A DNA stretch of 64,000 bases, taken from NCBI GenBank assembly GCA_963697705.1, contig CAVOPA010000003.1:930001-994000 (forward strand), given 5' to 3'. Source of the stretch: CAVUCH01 sp963697705 (lineage in GTDB: Bacteria > Acidobacteriota > Vicinamibacteria > Vicinamibacterales > JAENWD01). This document shows positions 19,216-28,194 of the stretch, one piece after another; the first letter of the stretch is position 1, and each line of letters begins with the position of its first letter. A program made the translations under genes and the position numbers. The notes under the pieces are model-generated. The model saw nothing but the letters and a program-made list of their open reading frames with translations. It was not told the origin of the DNA and ran no database searches.

Positions 19216-19267
19216 ACGGTAATCCGCTACTCACGCCGGCCGGCATGCGATTGGCTCTGGTTGGCGT

Positions 19268-19756
19268 ATGCCACCAGCGCCCGTGCTGCCGGCTTTTGCC
19301 ATGATCCTCGGGCTGCTGCCGCTCTGCTTCGAGATCTCGTCACTCCCCGAACCGAGCGAAGCGCCCGCCGGCTATGACGCCGAGCTGGCGCTGTGCGTGT
19401 CTGTGACCAACGCGTATCGCGCATCGGTGAACCGCGGCGCGCTGACGCGTGCCGCCGCGCTCGAGACCTACGCCGCCGAAGCGGCGCGCTACGACGCGAA
19501 GGCGCGCGTGGCGCACCAGTACGTCAAGAACACGAACTTCGGCAGTGGCCTGGTGCGCGCGGAAAACGAGGTGCTCTGGTGGCCGCTGGCGACCTACGGC
19601 ACGGTGCGCAAGGTCGTCGAGTCGGGGCTCGCCGAGATGTGGCGCGAAGGCGCTGCGGGCGTTCACCACCGCAACATGGCCGGCGATTACAGCCAGGCCG
19701 GCTGCGGGATCTTCGTCAGGAACGGCGAGGTGACGGTGACGCAGGCGTTTCGGTGA
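19268..19756 (+). CDS. Secreted CAP/SCP-domain protein
   Basis: A 162-residue protein with an N-terminal hydrophobic signal (FAMILGLLPLCFEISSL) and one CAP (cysteine-rich secretory, antigen 5, PR-1) domain. Visible motifs are VTNAYRASV in the first helix, a candidate histidine in RVAHQYV, the AENEVLWWP segment around the central Glu, a helix WREGAAGVHHRNM with His, and the final GCGIFVRNGEVTVTQAF strand pair. CAP domains bind lipids or sterols, and some are proposed peptidases; the exact role of bacterial members is unsettled. It stands alone between two unrelated genes. Confidence 0.75.
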   Translation: MPPAPVLPAFAMILGLLPLCFEISSLPEPSEAPAGYDAELALCVSVTNAYRASVNRGALTRAAALETYAAEAARYDAKARVAHQYVKNTNFGSGLVRAENEVLWWPLATYGTVRKVVESGLAEMWREGAAGVHHRNMAGDYSQAGCGIFVRNGEVTVTQAFR

Positions 19757-19761
19757 GCACG

Positions 19762-19780
19762 GCCCGCCTGACGGGCGGGC
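19762..19780. terminator. GC-rich hairpin after the CAP-domain gene
   Basis: A perfect seven-base stem GCCCGCC/GGCGGGC with a five-base loop starts six bases after the stop codon. No T-run follows, so it is a weak terminator candidate or a small mobile-type hairpin. The same stem occurs at 61150-61167. Confidence 0.4.
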
Positions 19781-19937
19781 ACGAGCGGATCCAACCGCGC
19801 ACGCCCGGCAGAGTCAGCACCTACACGCGGCGTCCCACCACACCCGGGCCGGCGAGCAGCAGACGCGGTTGCACGTTCGCGTGCCCCGCGTTAGGCTCAT
19901 GGCCGTTCGTACGAGAAGCGAACGGAGGAGACGAATC

Positions 19938-20411
19938 ATGCGTCGAGTGATCGCCGGCCTTGCAACCCTTCTGGTAGTCTCTGCCGCCACGTTGATCGCC
20001 CAGCAGCCGGCCCCGCCCGCGCCGGATGCTGCCCCGGCAGAGCAGGCCCCTGCCGCGGCCGACGACGACTGGAAGCCGACGGAAATCAAGAACCTCACGG
20101 TCCTGCCGAAAGACACGTCACCCGAGGACGTGATGAAGATCATGAAGACGTGGAACACGGTGCTGAACGTCGGCTGCGTGTTCTGCCACGTCGGGCTCGT
20201 GGGTAAGCCGCTCTCGACCTACGACTTCGCGTCCGACGGCAAGAAGCGCAAGGAGACCTCGCGCATCATGCTCCGCGCGGTGATGGACACGAACGAGAAG
20301 TTCAAGACGGTCGGCGAAGACGATCCGCCGCAGGTCTCGTGCGCGACGTGCCACAAACGCTCGCGCCATGTCGAAGACACGCTGCCGGCCGAACCGCCAA
20401 AGGAACACTGA
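19938..20411 (+). CDS. Periplasmic c-type cytochrome with two haem-binding motifs
   Basis: A 157-residue exported protein. The start at ATG 19938 follows GGAGGAG and begins a signal peptide (LATLLVVSAATLIAQQ). After an Ala/Pro linker there are two CxxCH motifs, CVFCH and CATCH (in QVSCATCHKRSRHVED), each expected to bind one haem c covalently. The layout resembles the small photosynthetic-reaction-centre-like cytochrome c proteins that are abundant in Acidobacteria; they are electron carriers and do not imply photosynthesis. It ends 37 bases before the Tat-exported aldo/keto reductase, suggesting the two are co-transcribed and share a periplasmic redox task. Confidence 0.85.
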   Translation: MRRVIAGLATLLVVSAATLIAQQPAPPAPDAAPAEQAPAAADDDWKPTEIKNLTVLPKDTSPEDVMKIMKTWNTVLNVGCVFCHVGLVGKPLSTYDFASDGKKRKETSRIMLRAVMDTNEKFKTVGEDDPPQVSCATCHKRSRHVEDTLPAEPPKEH

Positions 20412-20448
20412 TGCGCGCCGGCAGGCCGCTCTGGAGGAGGGTGCCGTC

Positions 20449-21396
20449 ATGCAGCGTCGCGAGTTTCTGAAGCACACGTCCGCGGCCGCGCTCTTCAGCT
20501 GTTTCCCTGCCTCGCTCGCCGGCATCGAGCGATCCCGCGCCGGGCAGCAGCTCGAACGGCGGTCGCTCGGCCGCACGGGCGAGCGGCTCTCGATCATCGG
20601 GTTTGGCGGCATCGTCGTGATGAACGCGACGGCGCAGGAGGCAACCGAACGGGTGGCGCACGCGATCGATCGCGGCGTGAACTACTTCGACGTGGCGCCA
20701 AGCTACGGCAACGCCGAGGAGATGCTCGGTCCGGCGCTCGCACCGTTCCGCAAGCAGGTCTTCCTGGCCTGCAAAACGCAGAAGCGCGATCGGGCCGCCG
20801 CTGCCCGCGAGCTGGATCAGTCTCTCGCGCACATGCGCACGGACCACTTCGACCTGTACCAGCTGCACGCGGTGACGACGAACGAGGATGTGGAGCAGAT
20901 CGCCGGCGCCGATGGCGCGCTCGAAGCGTTCGTGGCCGCGCGCACGGCGGGCAAGGTGCGCTTCCTCGGCTTCTCCGCGCACTCCGTGACCGCCGCCCTC
21001 GCGTTGATGGAACGGTTTCCGTTCGACACGATCCTCTTCCCCATCAACTTCGCGACGTGGAACGCCGGCAATTTCGGGCCGCAAGTGCTCGCGGCCGCGC
21101 AGAAGAAGCAGATGGGGATCCTGGCGCTGAAGTCGATGGCGCGGCGGCCCTGGCCCGAGGGAGCAACGCGGTCGCACCCGAAGTGCTGGTACGAGCCGCT
21201 CGCCACCGAGGCGACGGCGCGGGAAGGGCTCCGGTTCACGCTCTCCCACCCGGTGACCGCGGCGATCCCGCCCGGTGACGAGAACCTGTTCGCGATGGCT
21301 CTCGACCTGGCTGCATCGTTCGAGCCGCTCACCGCCGAGGAAGCGGACGCCATCAAGCGCAAGGGGCTCGAGACAACCCCGCTCTTCAAAGCCTGA
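20449..21396 (+). CDS. Tat-exported aldo/keto reductase
   Basis: A 315-residue protein. ATG 20449 follows GGAGGAGGG and gives a leader with a twin-arginine motif (RREFLK) and hydrophobic stretch. The mature part is a TIM-barrel aldo/keto reductase. The catalytic tetrad can be read as Asp in NYFDVAPSYG, Tyr in the same motif, Lys in LACKTQKR and His in LYQLHAV. Such enzymes use NAD(P)H, but a Tat leader implies folding with cofactor before export to the periplasm, as seen for several oxidoreductase families in this phylum. It follows the dihaem cytochrome. Substrate unknown. Confidence 0.85.
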   Translation: MQRREFLKHTSAAALFSCFPASLAGIERSRAGQQLERRSLGRTGERLSIIGFGGIVVMNATAQEATERVAHAIDRGVNYFDVAPSYGNAEEMLGPALAPFRKQVFLACKTQKRDRAAAARELDQSLAHMRTDHFDLYQLHAVTTNEDVEQIAGADGALEAFVAARTAGKVRFLGFSAHSVTAALALMERFPFDTILFPINFATWNAGNFGPQVLAAAQKKQMGILALKSMARRPWPEGATRSHPKCWYEPLATEATAREGLRFTLSHPVTAAIPPGDENLFAMALDLAASFEPLTAEEADAIKRKGLETTPLFKA

Positions 21397-21401
21397 CCGG
21401 C

Positions 21402-22064
21402 GTGCATGCTCCCGCGTCTCAGACGCTGATCGTCGAAACGGAACACGCGCCGGGCGTGCTCTCGGAGGTGGCGCGCGTCATTGCCGAGCACCCGGCGAAC
21501 ATCGTCTCGATCGAGACGCTCGGCCCGATGGGGCAGGGCGCGACGCTCTATCTCGAAATCGATCGGCTCGCCGACTTGCCGCGGCTGCTGGCGCGGCTCG
21601 AGCAGCTCCCCGTCGTACAGGCGGTGCACGAGGCCGAGCCGCTGATGAAGATCTACGGCAAGCGCGTGATCATCGTCGGCGGCGGCGCCCAGGTGGGCCA
21701 GGTGGCAGTCGGCGCCATCAGCGAGGCCGACCGCCACAACATCCGCGGCGAGCGCATCTCGGTCGACACCATCCCGCTCGTCGGCGAGCACGAGCTCGCC
21801 AACGCCGTCCGCGCGGTGGCGCGGCTCCCACGCGCGCGCGTCCTCGTGCTCGCGGGGGCGCTCATGGGAGGCGCGATTACCGAGGCCGTTCGCGAACTGC
21901 AGACGCACGGGATCATCGTCATCTCGCTGAACATGGTGGGCAGCGTGCGAGAGGCCGCGGATCTCGTGGTGACCGACCCGCTGCAGGCGGGCGTCATGGC
22001 CGTGATGGCGATCGCCGACACGGCGCGGTTCGACATCTCGAAGCAGCGGCGGCGGCAGTACTGA
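21402..22064 (+). CDS. ACT-domain protein with second regulatory-type domain
   Basis: A 220-residue protein. The first 75 residues form an ACT domain (LIVETEHAPGVLSEVARVIA, then ANIVSIETLG), the small amino-acid-binding module of metabolic enzymes. The rest (KRVIIVGGGAQVGQVAVGAI, VLVLAGALMGGAITEAVREL) is a Gly-rich alpha/beta domain that recalls DUF5612 proteins of archaea; that identity is from memory. No enzyme motif is apparent. The start is GTG 21402, only six bases after the reductase stop, with no good ribosome binding site, so translation may be coupled. A ligand-sensing role is the most that can be said. Confidence 0.65.
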   Translation: MHAPASQTLIVETEHAPGVLSEVARVIAEHPANIVSIETLGPMGQGATLYLEIDRLADLPRLLARLEQLPVVQAVHEAEPLMKIYGKRVIIVGGGAQVGQVAVGAISEADRHNIRGERISVDTIPLVGEHELANAVRAVARLPRARVLVLAGALMGGAITEAVRELQTHGIIVISLNMVGSVREAADLVVTDPLQAGVMAVMAIADTARFDISKQRRRQY

Positions 22065-22152
22065 GGCGCGTGCCCCGCGACGGACGCGCCTGGTCGAACG
22101 CGCCCCCGTTACCGTCCGAGTCTCTGCTGACGGTCCGCGGCACCAGGTCAGC

Positions 22153-23077
22153 TCACGGCGTTCCGTTTTCCCCGCCTCGGTGCCTCTGGAGAAACCCGAC
22201 GACCAGATCGTTGAATCGCGCCGTCTGCTGCGCGTGCACCGCATGGGCGGCGCCAGGCACGGTCACAGCCTCCACCGACGCGAAGGCACTGCGCGAGCCG
22301 CTCGTCGATGGCCTTGAAAAACAACGGGCTCGCGCCGCCGGTCACGAGCAGAACCGGCGCCTGCACCCGCTTCGCATCGTCGCAGGTGAACGGCGGATCG
22401 CCGGGCGACGCGGCGGCTTCGCGGCGCAGTTCGGGCAGGTTGTCATTGAGCATCGCGCGCGTGGATGCCGGCACGAGCTGGTACGCACCCGGGCCGATGA
22501 TGGCGTCGACAAAGGCGTGCAGCGCCGCGTCGGTTTCGCCGCCAGCCATCAGGGCGCGCGCCGTTTCGAGCGGTGCGGCCGACGCTGCCTCCGGCGACCC
22601 GGCCGGCAGGAGGCTGAACATCGCGGGTTCGGTCAGCACCATGCTGCGAACGAGCGCCGGGCGATCGCGCGCGACGAGCAGCGCGACGACACCGCCCGAC
22701 GATGCGGCGACGATGTGGACGGCGCCCGCGTGGAGCGAGGTGATGAACGCCGCCAGGTCGTCCGCGTGCAGCGCCGCGGTGTATGCGGCATCGGCGGTCG
22801 TCGGGGGAGCGTTCGGGTGGTGGAATCGCCGGCTGTACGCGATGGCCCGGAAGGACGCCTGCGCAATCGGCGCCATCTGATAGCCCCAGGTGCGCAGATC
22901 CGCGCCGCTGCCGTGAACGAAGACGACCGGCGTCCCGCTCCCCTGCTCCACCCATGCCAGCTCGGCCCCCGGAACCTGGACGCGGTGAACGATGTCGTCT
23001 CCGAGCGCCAGCCAAGGGGCCACGATCCCGACGCCGAGAACTCCGAACACGACCCGCCTGATGATGCCAGGCACCAT
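22153..23077 (-). CDS. Alpha/beta hydrolase (one frameshift near its end)
   Basis: The start at ATG 23077 is preceded by GAAGGAGGG and opens with a membrane or export segment (RRVVFGVLGVGIVAPWLAL). The oxyanion motif VFVHGSGADLRTWG and the nucleophile region HIVAASSGGVVALLVA follow, as in alpha/beta hydrolases. The elbow reads A-S-S-G-G rather than GxSxG. At about 22290-22297 the frame shifts. In the alternative frame the sequence continues VTVPGAAHAVHAQQTARF, which supplies the expected catalytic histidine, and ends at 22153. One extra base explains it; the corrected length is about 307 residues. A sequencing insertion is likely. It diverges from the glucan phosphorylase gene. Confidence 0.75.
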
Positions 23078-23334
23078 TTTCCCTCCTTCGCTAGCGGTGC
23101 CTCGCACCCACTTGATTACGCGCAGCCGCGCGGCGCAGCGCCACCAGCGCACGCGCGGCGGGCTCGCGGCGCCACGTGGACCCCGCGGTTCATTGTGCGT
23201 CCATGGCAGGACGTCGCGCGACGCTGAATCTGTCACCAGCGGAGGCGAGCACCGCGTGCTCGAGCAGCTCGGCTGATTGACGCTTGCTCGTGCAGCCGAT
23301 AGCATGGTCCTCTTCATTTTGGAGCGCCCTATTC

Positions 23335-25476
23335 ATGGAACGTTACGCTGGTCTGCCCCCGCTGCCTGCGCGCATCGAACGATTGCCCGAACTTGCTCTC
23401 GACCTCTGGTGGAGCTGGCACGGCGACGCCCGCATGGTTTTCAGGAGCCTGGATTACCCGCTGTGGCGCGCGACGGCCCACAACCCGGTGCGAATGCTCT
23501 GGATGCTGCCACGCGCCGCCCTCGAGCGAGCCGCGCAGGATCACACGTGGCTGCAGCTCTACGACCGGGCGCTGGCCGGACTCGATGCCGCGCGCTCGGC
23601 GCACTTCACGTGGTGCGCGGAGCAGGTGCCCGACTTGAAAGGCCAGTCGATCGCCTACTTCTCCGCTGAATTCGCACTGCACCAGTCGCTGCCGATTTAC
23701 GCGGGTGGCCTGGGCGTGCTCGCCGGCGATCACTGCAAGGAAGCGGGCGACCTGGGCGTGCCGCTCATCGGCGTCGGCTTCATGTACCCACAGGGCTACT
23801 TCCACCAGCACATCACCGCCGACGGCTGGCAGGAGGAAGGCTACGAGAAGCTGAACTGGGCCGATACCCCGATCGAGCAGGCGCTGACGCCAACAGGCGA
23901 GCCGGTGATTACGGCCGTCCCTCTCGGCGACCGCACGGTGCTCGTGGCCGTGTGGCGCGTGCGCCTGGGCCGGGTCACCCTCTACCTGCTCGACACCGAC
24001 CTCGAAGAGAACGCCCCCTGGGACCGGTCCCTCTCGGCGCGCCTGTACGGCGGCGACCGCGAAACGCGCGTGCAGCAGGAGATCATCCTCGGCATGGGCG
24101 GGGTCCGCGCGCTTCGCCATCTTGGCTGTAACCCAACCGTCTGGCACCTCAACGAAGGCCATGCGGGATTCGTGGTGCTGCAGCGTATCCGGGAATTCGT
24201 CGACCAGGGCCTGTCGTTCGATGCGGCACTCGACGAGGTGCGTCGCACCACCGTCTTCACGACGCACACACCGGTGCCTGCGGGCCACGACGCGTTCAAC
24301 TTCCAGCTGGTGGAAAAGCACCTGGCAGGCGCCTGGGGTTCCCTGGGCACCTATCGGCCGCAGTTCCTCGCGCTCGGGGAGTACGACAACGGCAACGGCC
24401 CGCAGTTCAACATGACGGCGCTCGCCCTGCGCGCGTCGTCGTCCGTGAACGCCGTCAGCCAGCTCCACGGCGAGGTCACGCGCGAGATGTGGGTGCCGAT
24501 CTGGCCGGACACCCGGGTCGAAGATGCACCCGTCAAGGCGCTCACCAACGGTGTGCACGTGCCGACCTGGGTGTCGAACGAGATGGCGCAGCTCTTCTCG
24601 CGGCATCTCGGCGAGGACTGGATCGAACGACACGATGACCCCGCCTTGTGGGACCGGATTCTGGACGTGCCCGACGCCGAACTCTGGGCGGTGCGCTCGT
24701 CGCTCCGTCAGTACCTGTTCTCGTTCATCCGCCAGCGCGCGCGCTCTCTCTGGACCAACGAACGGGTCAGCGCGGCGCGGGTGCTCGCGGCCGGCACGCT
24801 GCTCGACTCCGACGCCTTGACCATCGGCTTCGCGCGGCGGTTCACCGGCTACAAGCGTCCCGACCTGGTCTTCCGCGACCCCGAGCGGCTGGCTCGCATT
24901 CTGAACACCGCAGGGCGCCCCTTGCAGTTGGTGTTCGCGGGAAAATCACACCCCGCCGACGACACCGGCAAGCACCGCCTGCAGGGTGTCTATCGCCACG
25001 CGCTCGAGCCCGCGTTCGCCGGACGCGTGGCGTTCGTCGAAGACTACGACCTGCACGTGGCGCACTTCCTGGTGCAGGGCTGCGACGTCTGGCTGAATAA
25101 CCCGCGCAAGCCGCTCGAGGCCAGCGGCACGAGCGGCATGAAGGCGTCGATCAACGGCGTGCCGCACTTCAGCATCGGCGACGGCTGGTGGGCCGAGGCG
25201 TACAACGGCAGGAACGGCTGGCTGATCGACGGCGGCGGCGGCGGCGACGAGTCGGCGGTTGACGATGCAGACGCGGACTCGCTGTACCGGTTGCTGGAAG
25301 AAGAGATCGTGCCGGCGTTTTACGATCGCGGCCCCGACCAGGTGCCACACCGCTGGCTGCAGGTGGTCAAGGAGGCGATCCGGACCGTCACGCCGCAATT
25401 CAGCACGCGCCGCATGGTGAAGGAATACGTCCAGCGGATGTACCTGCCGGCCGCGCGGCAGGGAGCCCTCCGGTAG
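23335..25476 (+). CDS. glgP: Alpha-glucan phosphorylase
   Basis: A 713-residue glycogen/alpha-glucan phosphorylase of the shorter bacterial type (the group I know as TIGR02094). It releases glucose-1-phosphate from storage glucans using pyridoxal phosphate. Landmarks are the N-terminal LALDLWWSWHGDAR, IAYFSAEFALHQSLPIYAGG, NEGHAGF, TTHTPVPAGHDAF, the GFARRFTGYKRPDL segment and the PLP-region motif EASGTSGMKASINGV. It acts in the cytoplasm in glycogen breakdown. The ATG at 23335 is chosen because family members begin with the aromatic and Leu-rich WWSW region; GGAG lies upstream. It is monocistronic in appearance and divergent from the hydrolase. Confidence 0.93.
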   Translation: MERYAGLPPLPARIERLPELALDLWWSWHGDARMVFRSLDYPLWRATAHNPVRMLWMLPRAALERAAQDHTWLQLYDRALAGLDAARSAHFTWCAEQVPDLKGQSIAYFSAEFALHQSLPIYAGGLGVLAGDHCKEAGDLGVPLIGVGFMYPQGYFHQHITADGWQEEGYEKLNWADTPIEQALTPTGEPVITAVPLGDRTVLVAVWRVRLGRVTLYLLDTDLEENAPWDRSLSARLYGGDRETRVQQEIILGMGGVRALRHLGCNPTVWHLNEGHAGFVVLQRIREFVDQGLSFDAALDEVRRTTVFTTHTPVPAGHDAFNFQLVEKHLAGAWGSLGTYRPQFLALGEYDNGNGPQFNMTALALRASSSVNAVSQLHGEVTREMWVPIWPDTRVEDAPVKALTNGVHVPTWVSNEMAQLFSRHLGEDWIERHDDPALWDRILDVPDAELWAVRSSLRQYLFSFIRQRARSLWTNERVSAARVLAAGTLLDSDALTIGFARRFTGYKRPDLVFRDPERLARILNTAGRPLQLVFAGKSHPADDTGKHRLQGVYRHALEPAFAGRVAFVEDYDLHVAHFLVQGCDVWLNNPRKPLEASGTSGMKASINGVPHFSIGDGWWAEAYNGRNGWLIDGGGGGDESAVDDADADSLYRLLEEEIVPAFYDRGPDQVPHRWLQVVKEAIRTVTPQFSTRRMVKEYVQRMYLPAARQGALR

Positions 25477-25507
25477 CGCCGACCGCTGATTCAGGGCACC
25501 GGCGCGC

Positions 25508-25513
25508 TACAAT
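25508..25513 (+). promoter_or_regulatory. -10 element TACAAT, probable leaderless start
   Basis: TACAAT ends eight bases before the ATG at 25522, so the predicted transcription start falls on or next to the start codon. No Shine-Dalgarno sequence lies between, consistent with a leaderless mRNA. Confidence 0.45.
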
Positions 25514-25521
25514 CGGTGTAA

Positions 25522-25980
25522 ATGCCACGCAAGATAGCCGAGAAAGTACGCTGCGCCCTGTGCGGCGCGAAAGACGTCTCCGAGCCTCGCGGCGAGGAAA
25601 AATACTGCCGGGATTGCTGGGACAAGAAGATCGCGGTCGAGGAGATCGTCGCCCGCGAGTTCGCGCTCAAGCGCTATATCCGCGCGCACACGGCCGAGAA
25701 ATACCTGATCTACCACTCCACCATCAAGCGGCCCTGCGGTCAGCTCCTGGTGGTGGACGACGGCTTCGACCTGTTCCTGTCGCTGATCCTGTTCCCGACG
25801 TTCAGCTGGGATGACGCCGCCTACCATCTCGACGGCGACCCGGAAGGGCGCAGCTTCGCGGAGATCCTCGTGGACGTTGTCGCAACCGAGGTCATCGAAC
25901 CCTGGGGCGGCGGCAAGTGGCACCTGGAGATCTTCCGCTCGGTGAACGCCGAGCCGGAAGACTGGAACGGGGAGATGTAG
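25522..25980 (+). CDS. Small zinc-ribbon-containing hypothetical protein
   Basis: A 152-residue protein. The N-terminus has two CxxC pairs (CALCGAKDV and KYCRDCWDKK), the pattern of a zinc ribbon. The remainder is alpha/beta (LLVVDDGFDLFLSLILF, HLEIFRSVNAEPEDW) and lacks a signal peptide. I do not recognise the family. Such metal-binding proteins often bind nucleic acid or another protein, but nothing shows which. It probably has its own promoter directly at the start codon. It is convergent with the VWFA-related gene. Confidence 0.65.
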   Translation: MPRKIAEKVRCALCGAKDVSEPRGEEKYCRDCWDKKIAVEEIVAREFALKRYIRAHTAEKYLIYHSTIKRPCGQLLVVDDGFDLFLSLILFPTFSWDDAAYHLDGDPEGRSFAEILVDVVATEVIEPWGGGKWHLEIFRSVNAEPEDWNGEM

Positions 25981-25990
25981 CGGCTGACGG

Positions 25991-26063
25991 ATGCAGAATG
26001 ATGGATGTCGAACGTGAGATACATCGGCTTCCATGCCTGCATCCGGCATTCGACATCCTGCAT
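25991..26063. repeat. Imperfect inverted repeat between convergent genes
   Basis: The arms at about 25991-26012 and 26049-26063 are complementary apart from a seven-base bulge in the left arm. The element fills the gap between two converging genes and may act as a bidirectional terminator or be a dispersed intergenic repeat. Confidence 0.5.
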
Positions 26064-26078
26064 TACTCGGATCGCGCT

Positions 26079-28178
26079 TCACCTGACTCTGAACGGAACC
26101 TCCCGCTTCACGGTCACGGGCTTCCCGGCGTGTGATTGCGCCTCGACCTTCAGCACATACAGACCAGGCGCGAACCCGGTCAGCGGGATCTTCGTGGTGA
26201 CGCCGTAGCCGCCCGACTTGCCCTGAAGCTCCGTGCTGTTCCGCTCTTCGCTGGTGTTGAACACGACGCGCCCCTCGTCGGTCAGGATGGAGGTCGCGAT
26301 GTCCACCTTGTGCGGCGGCTGCGGCTGGTTGTCGTAGACCTCGACGAACGTGGCGAGGCCGTCACCCGCGCGGAACTCGCGTGACGCGGTCGGCGCCAGC
26401 GGCAACACCGTCCGGAGCTCCTCGTCGGTCTTCGCGGTCATCACGGACTGGCCTTCGACAGAGCCGATGACAATACCGCTCATCGAGATTGGTTCTTTCG
26501 AGAAGTCCGGCACTTCGAGATCGTAGGTGATCGAACCGACACGACCGCTGCCGGTTTCGCGCGCCGCCATCCGCAACTGATAGCGTCCCGGCGGCAGCTT
26601 GAGGCGCGACTGCATCCGGATGCCGGTCTGCGCCACGCGCGCCCGCGTTTCCGGCTTGAGTCCCATGTTGACGACGTCGCGCGTGCCGTCGCGGAGCTTC
26701 GCGGCCGAGTCGAGCGCGATGACCGACACTTCGAGGTCGTCGACGAACTTGCCTTCTTTCTGCTGGAACGCGAGATCCGCGCCTTCCGCCTCGACGTTGA
26801 CCGCGACCGACGCGTTCGGGGCGGCGCCTCTGAACGGGGCCGCGAACCCGCGCAACGTGAGCGCAGCCAGCGGCAACGGGCTGTCGAGCGCGCGGCGCAG
26901 GTCAGGCGAGGTCTTCTCGTTCGGCGACTGCGTCGTCGTCGCGGGGGCCTTTCCTCTTGGCGCCGTGTAGCCTTTCCGCGTGCGCACCTCGAGCCCCTCC
27001 CTGCGGACCTTCACGTCGAGCTTGCGGAACCGTCCATCGCGCTTCTCGTTCTTCGGGTAGTACCCGAGCACGTAGTACGAGCTGTTGTCGGCAACGACGC
27101 GGTCCCACGCCTTGGTGAAATCGTTGCTGTTGACGGCAGCGTAGCCGCCGGTGTCTTCGGACAGGCTGCGCAGGCTCATCTGGGAGAGACGCAGTTCGTC
27201 CTGGAACGACTGCGTGCTCAGGTTCAGCTGAGGGTCCGCTGGAAAACCGCCGCTGGCCTCGATCGAATCCTCGGCGAGCGACGTCAGGCCGCGCGGGTCG
27301 ATTCCATAGATGCTCACGTTCGCCCTGGTGGCTGACGCGATGACCTCCTGCATCGAATCCTGGATCGTCGATGCCTCGCGGTTGTTGAAGTCGTAGACGT
27401 CGTAGTCGATGCCCTCGCTCAGGTAGACGATGGCCTTGCGACGCCCGTGGATGCCGCCGATGTAGTCGCTGATGTTCTTGAGCGCGTCGAGCGAGGCACG
27501 CGCGTCGTGGCCACGCTCCATGTCGAGGGGATCGTTGATGCGATTGGGATTCGAGCTGTTCGACGGGCCACCGGTGCTCGATTGCCGTTGATATTGGTCG
27601 AGGCGCTCGAGCGTCGTGGAGCGGAGCTTGCGGCCGAGGAAGCGGTCGACGCTCGCCAGGAGGAGCCGCTTGCTGCTCGTGAACTCCTGCCCTGCCTCCC
27701 CGCGGCCGCTGGTGTACACGATCGCCGCCATGTCGTTGGCGGCCATCGCCTGCTCGATGAACTGCCGGGCGGCGCGGCGTACGAGCATGCTGCGGGACGC
27801 GGCCGTCTGCAGATCGTCGAGGACGATGACGTACACGCGTCCTTCGAACGGCTTCGCGTTCGACGCCACGTCGGGCTCGATCGGCATCTTCGCGTACAGC
27901 GGCCGCTCAGCGTGCTCGATCGGAATGTTGACGAGCGTGAAGGCGGAAACCTCCTGAGGCACGCCTTCCTCCAGCACCTGGAAATCGTCGCGCGTGAGGT
28001 CGTTGACGAAGCGGCCCTGACGATCGAAGACCGCCGCATCCACCTCGACGTAGTTCACTTCGACGCGGAACGTGACCCCGGGCTGTTCGGCGGCGGCCGG
28101 CTGCTGCGCCGACGGACGTGCGGCGACGACGGCAAGCAGCGAGAGGCCGAGCAGCAATCGTGTGCGCATGCATGTCAT
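26079..28178 (-). CDS. Exported VWFA-related protein (acidobacterial type)
   Basis: A 699-residue protein with a signal peptide (LLLGLSLLAVVAARPSAQ). Residues about 35-80 hold the domain that precedes VWA in this family (FRVEVNYVEVDAAVFD, LTRDDFQVLEEGVPQ). A von Willebrand A-like domain follows (RVYVIVLDDLQTAASRS as the metal-site region, then RKAIVYLSEGIDYD). The second half contains beta-rich modules. This matches the VWFA-related domain family TIGR03436 that is expanded in Acidobacteria; its role is unknown, with protein binding at the cell surface assumed. The start may be ATG 28178 or 28169. It begins 16 bases after the rtcB remnant on the same strand. Confidence 0.85.
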   Translation of the reverse strand: MTCMRTRLLLGLSLLAVVAARPSAQQPAAAEQPGVTFRVEVNYVEVDAAVFDRQGRFVNDLTRDDFQVLEEGVPQEVSAFTLVNIPIEHAERPLYAKMPIEPDVASNAKPFEGRVYVIVLDDLQTAASRSMLVRRAARQFIEQAMAANDMAAIVYTSGRGEAGQEFTSSKRLLLASVDRFLGRKLRSTTLERLDQYQRQSSTGGPSNSSNPNRINDPLDMERGHDARASLDALKNISDYIGGIHGRRKAIVYLSEGIDYDVYDFNNREASTIQDSMQEVIASATRANVSIYGIDPRGLTSLAEDSIEASGGFPADPQLNLSTQSFQDELRLSQMSLRSLSEDTGGYAAVNSNDFTKAWDRVVADNSSYYVLGYYPKNEKRDGRFRKLDVKVRREGLEVRTRKGYTAPRGKAPATTTQSPNEKTSPDLRRALDSPLPLAALTLRGFAAPFRGAAPNASVAVNVEAEGADLAFQQKEGKFVDDLEVSVIALDSAAKLRDGTRDVVNMGLKPETRARVAQTGIRMQSRLKLPPGRYQLRMAARETGSGRVGSITYDLEVPDFSKEPISMSGIVIGSVEGQSVMTAKTDEELRTVLPLAPTASREFRAGDGLATFVEVYDNQPQPPHKVDIATSILTDEGRVVFNTSEERNSTELQGKSGGYGVTTKIPLTGFAPGLYVLKVEAQSHAGKPVTVKREVPFRVR

Positions 28179-28194
28179 AGCTGTGCTCTGATTA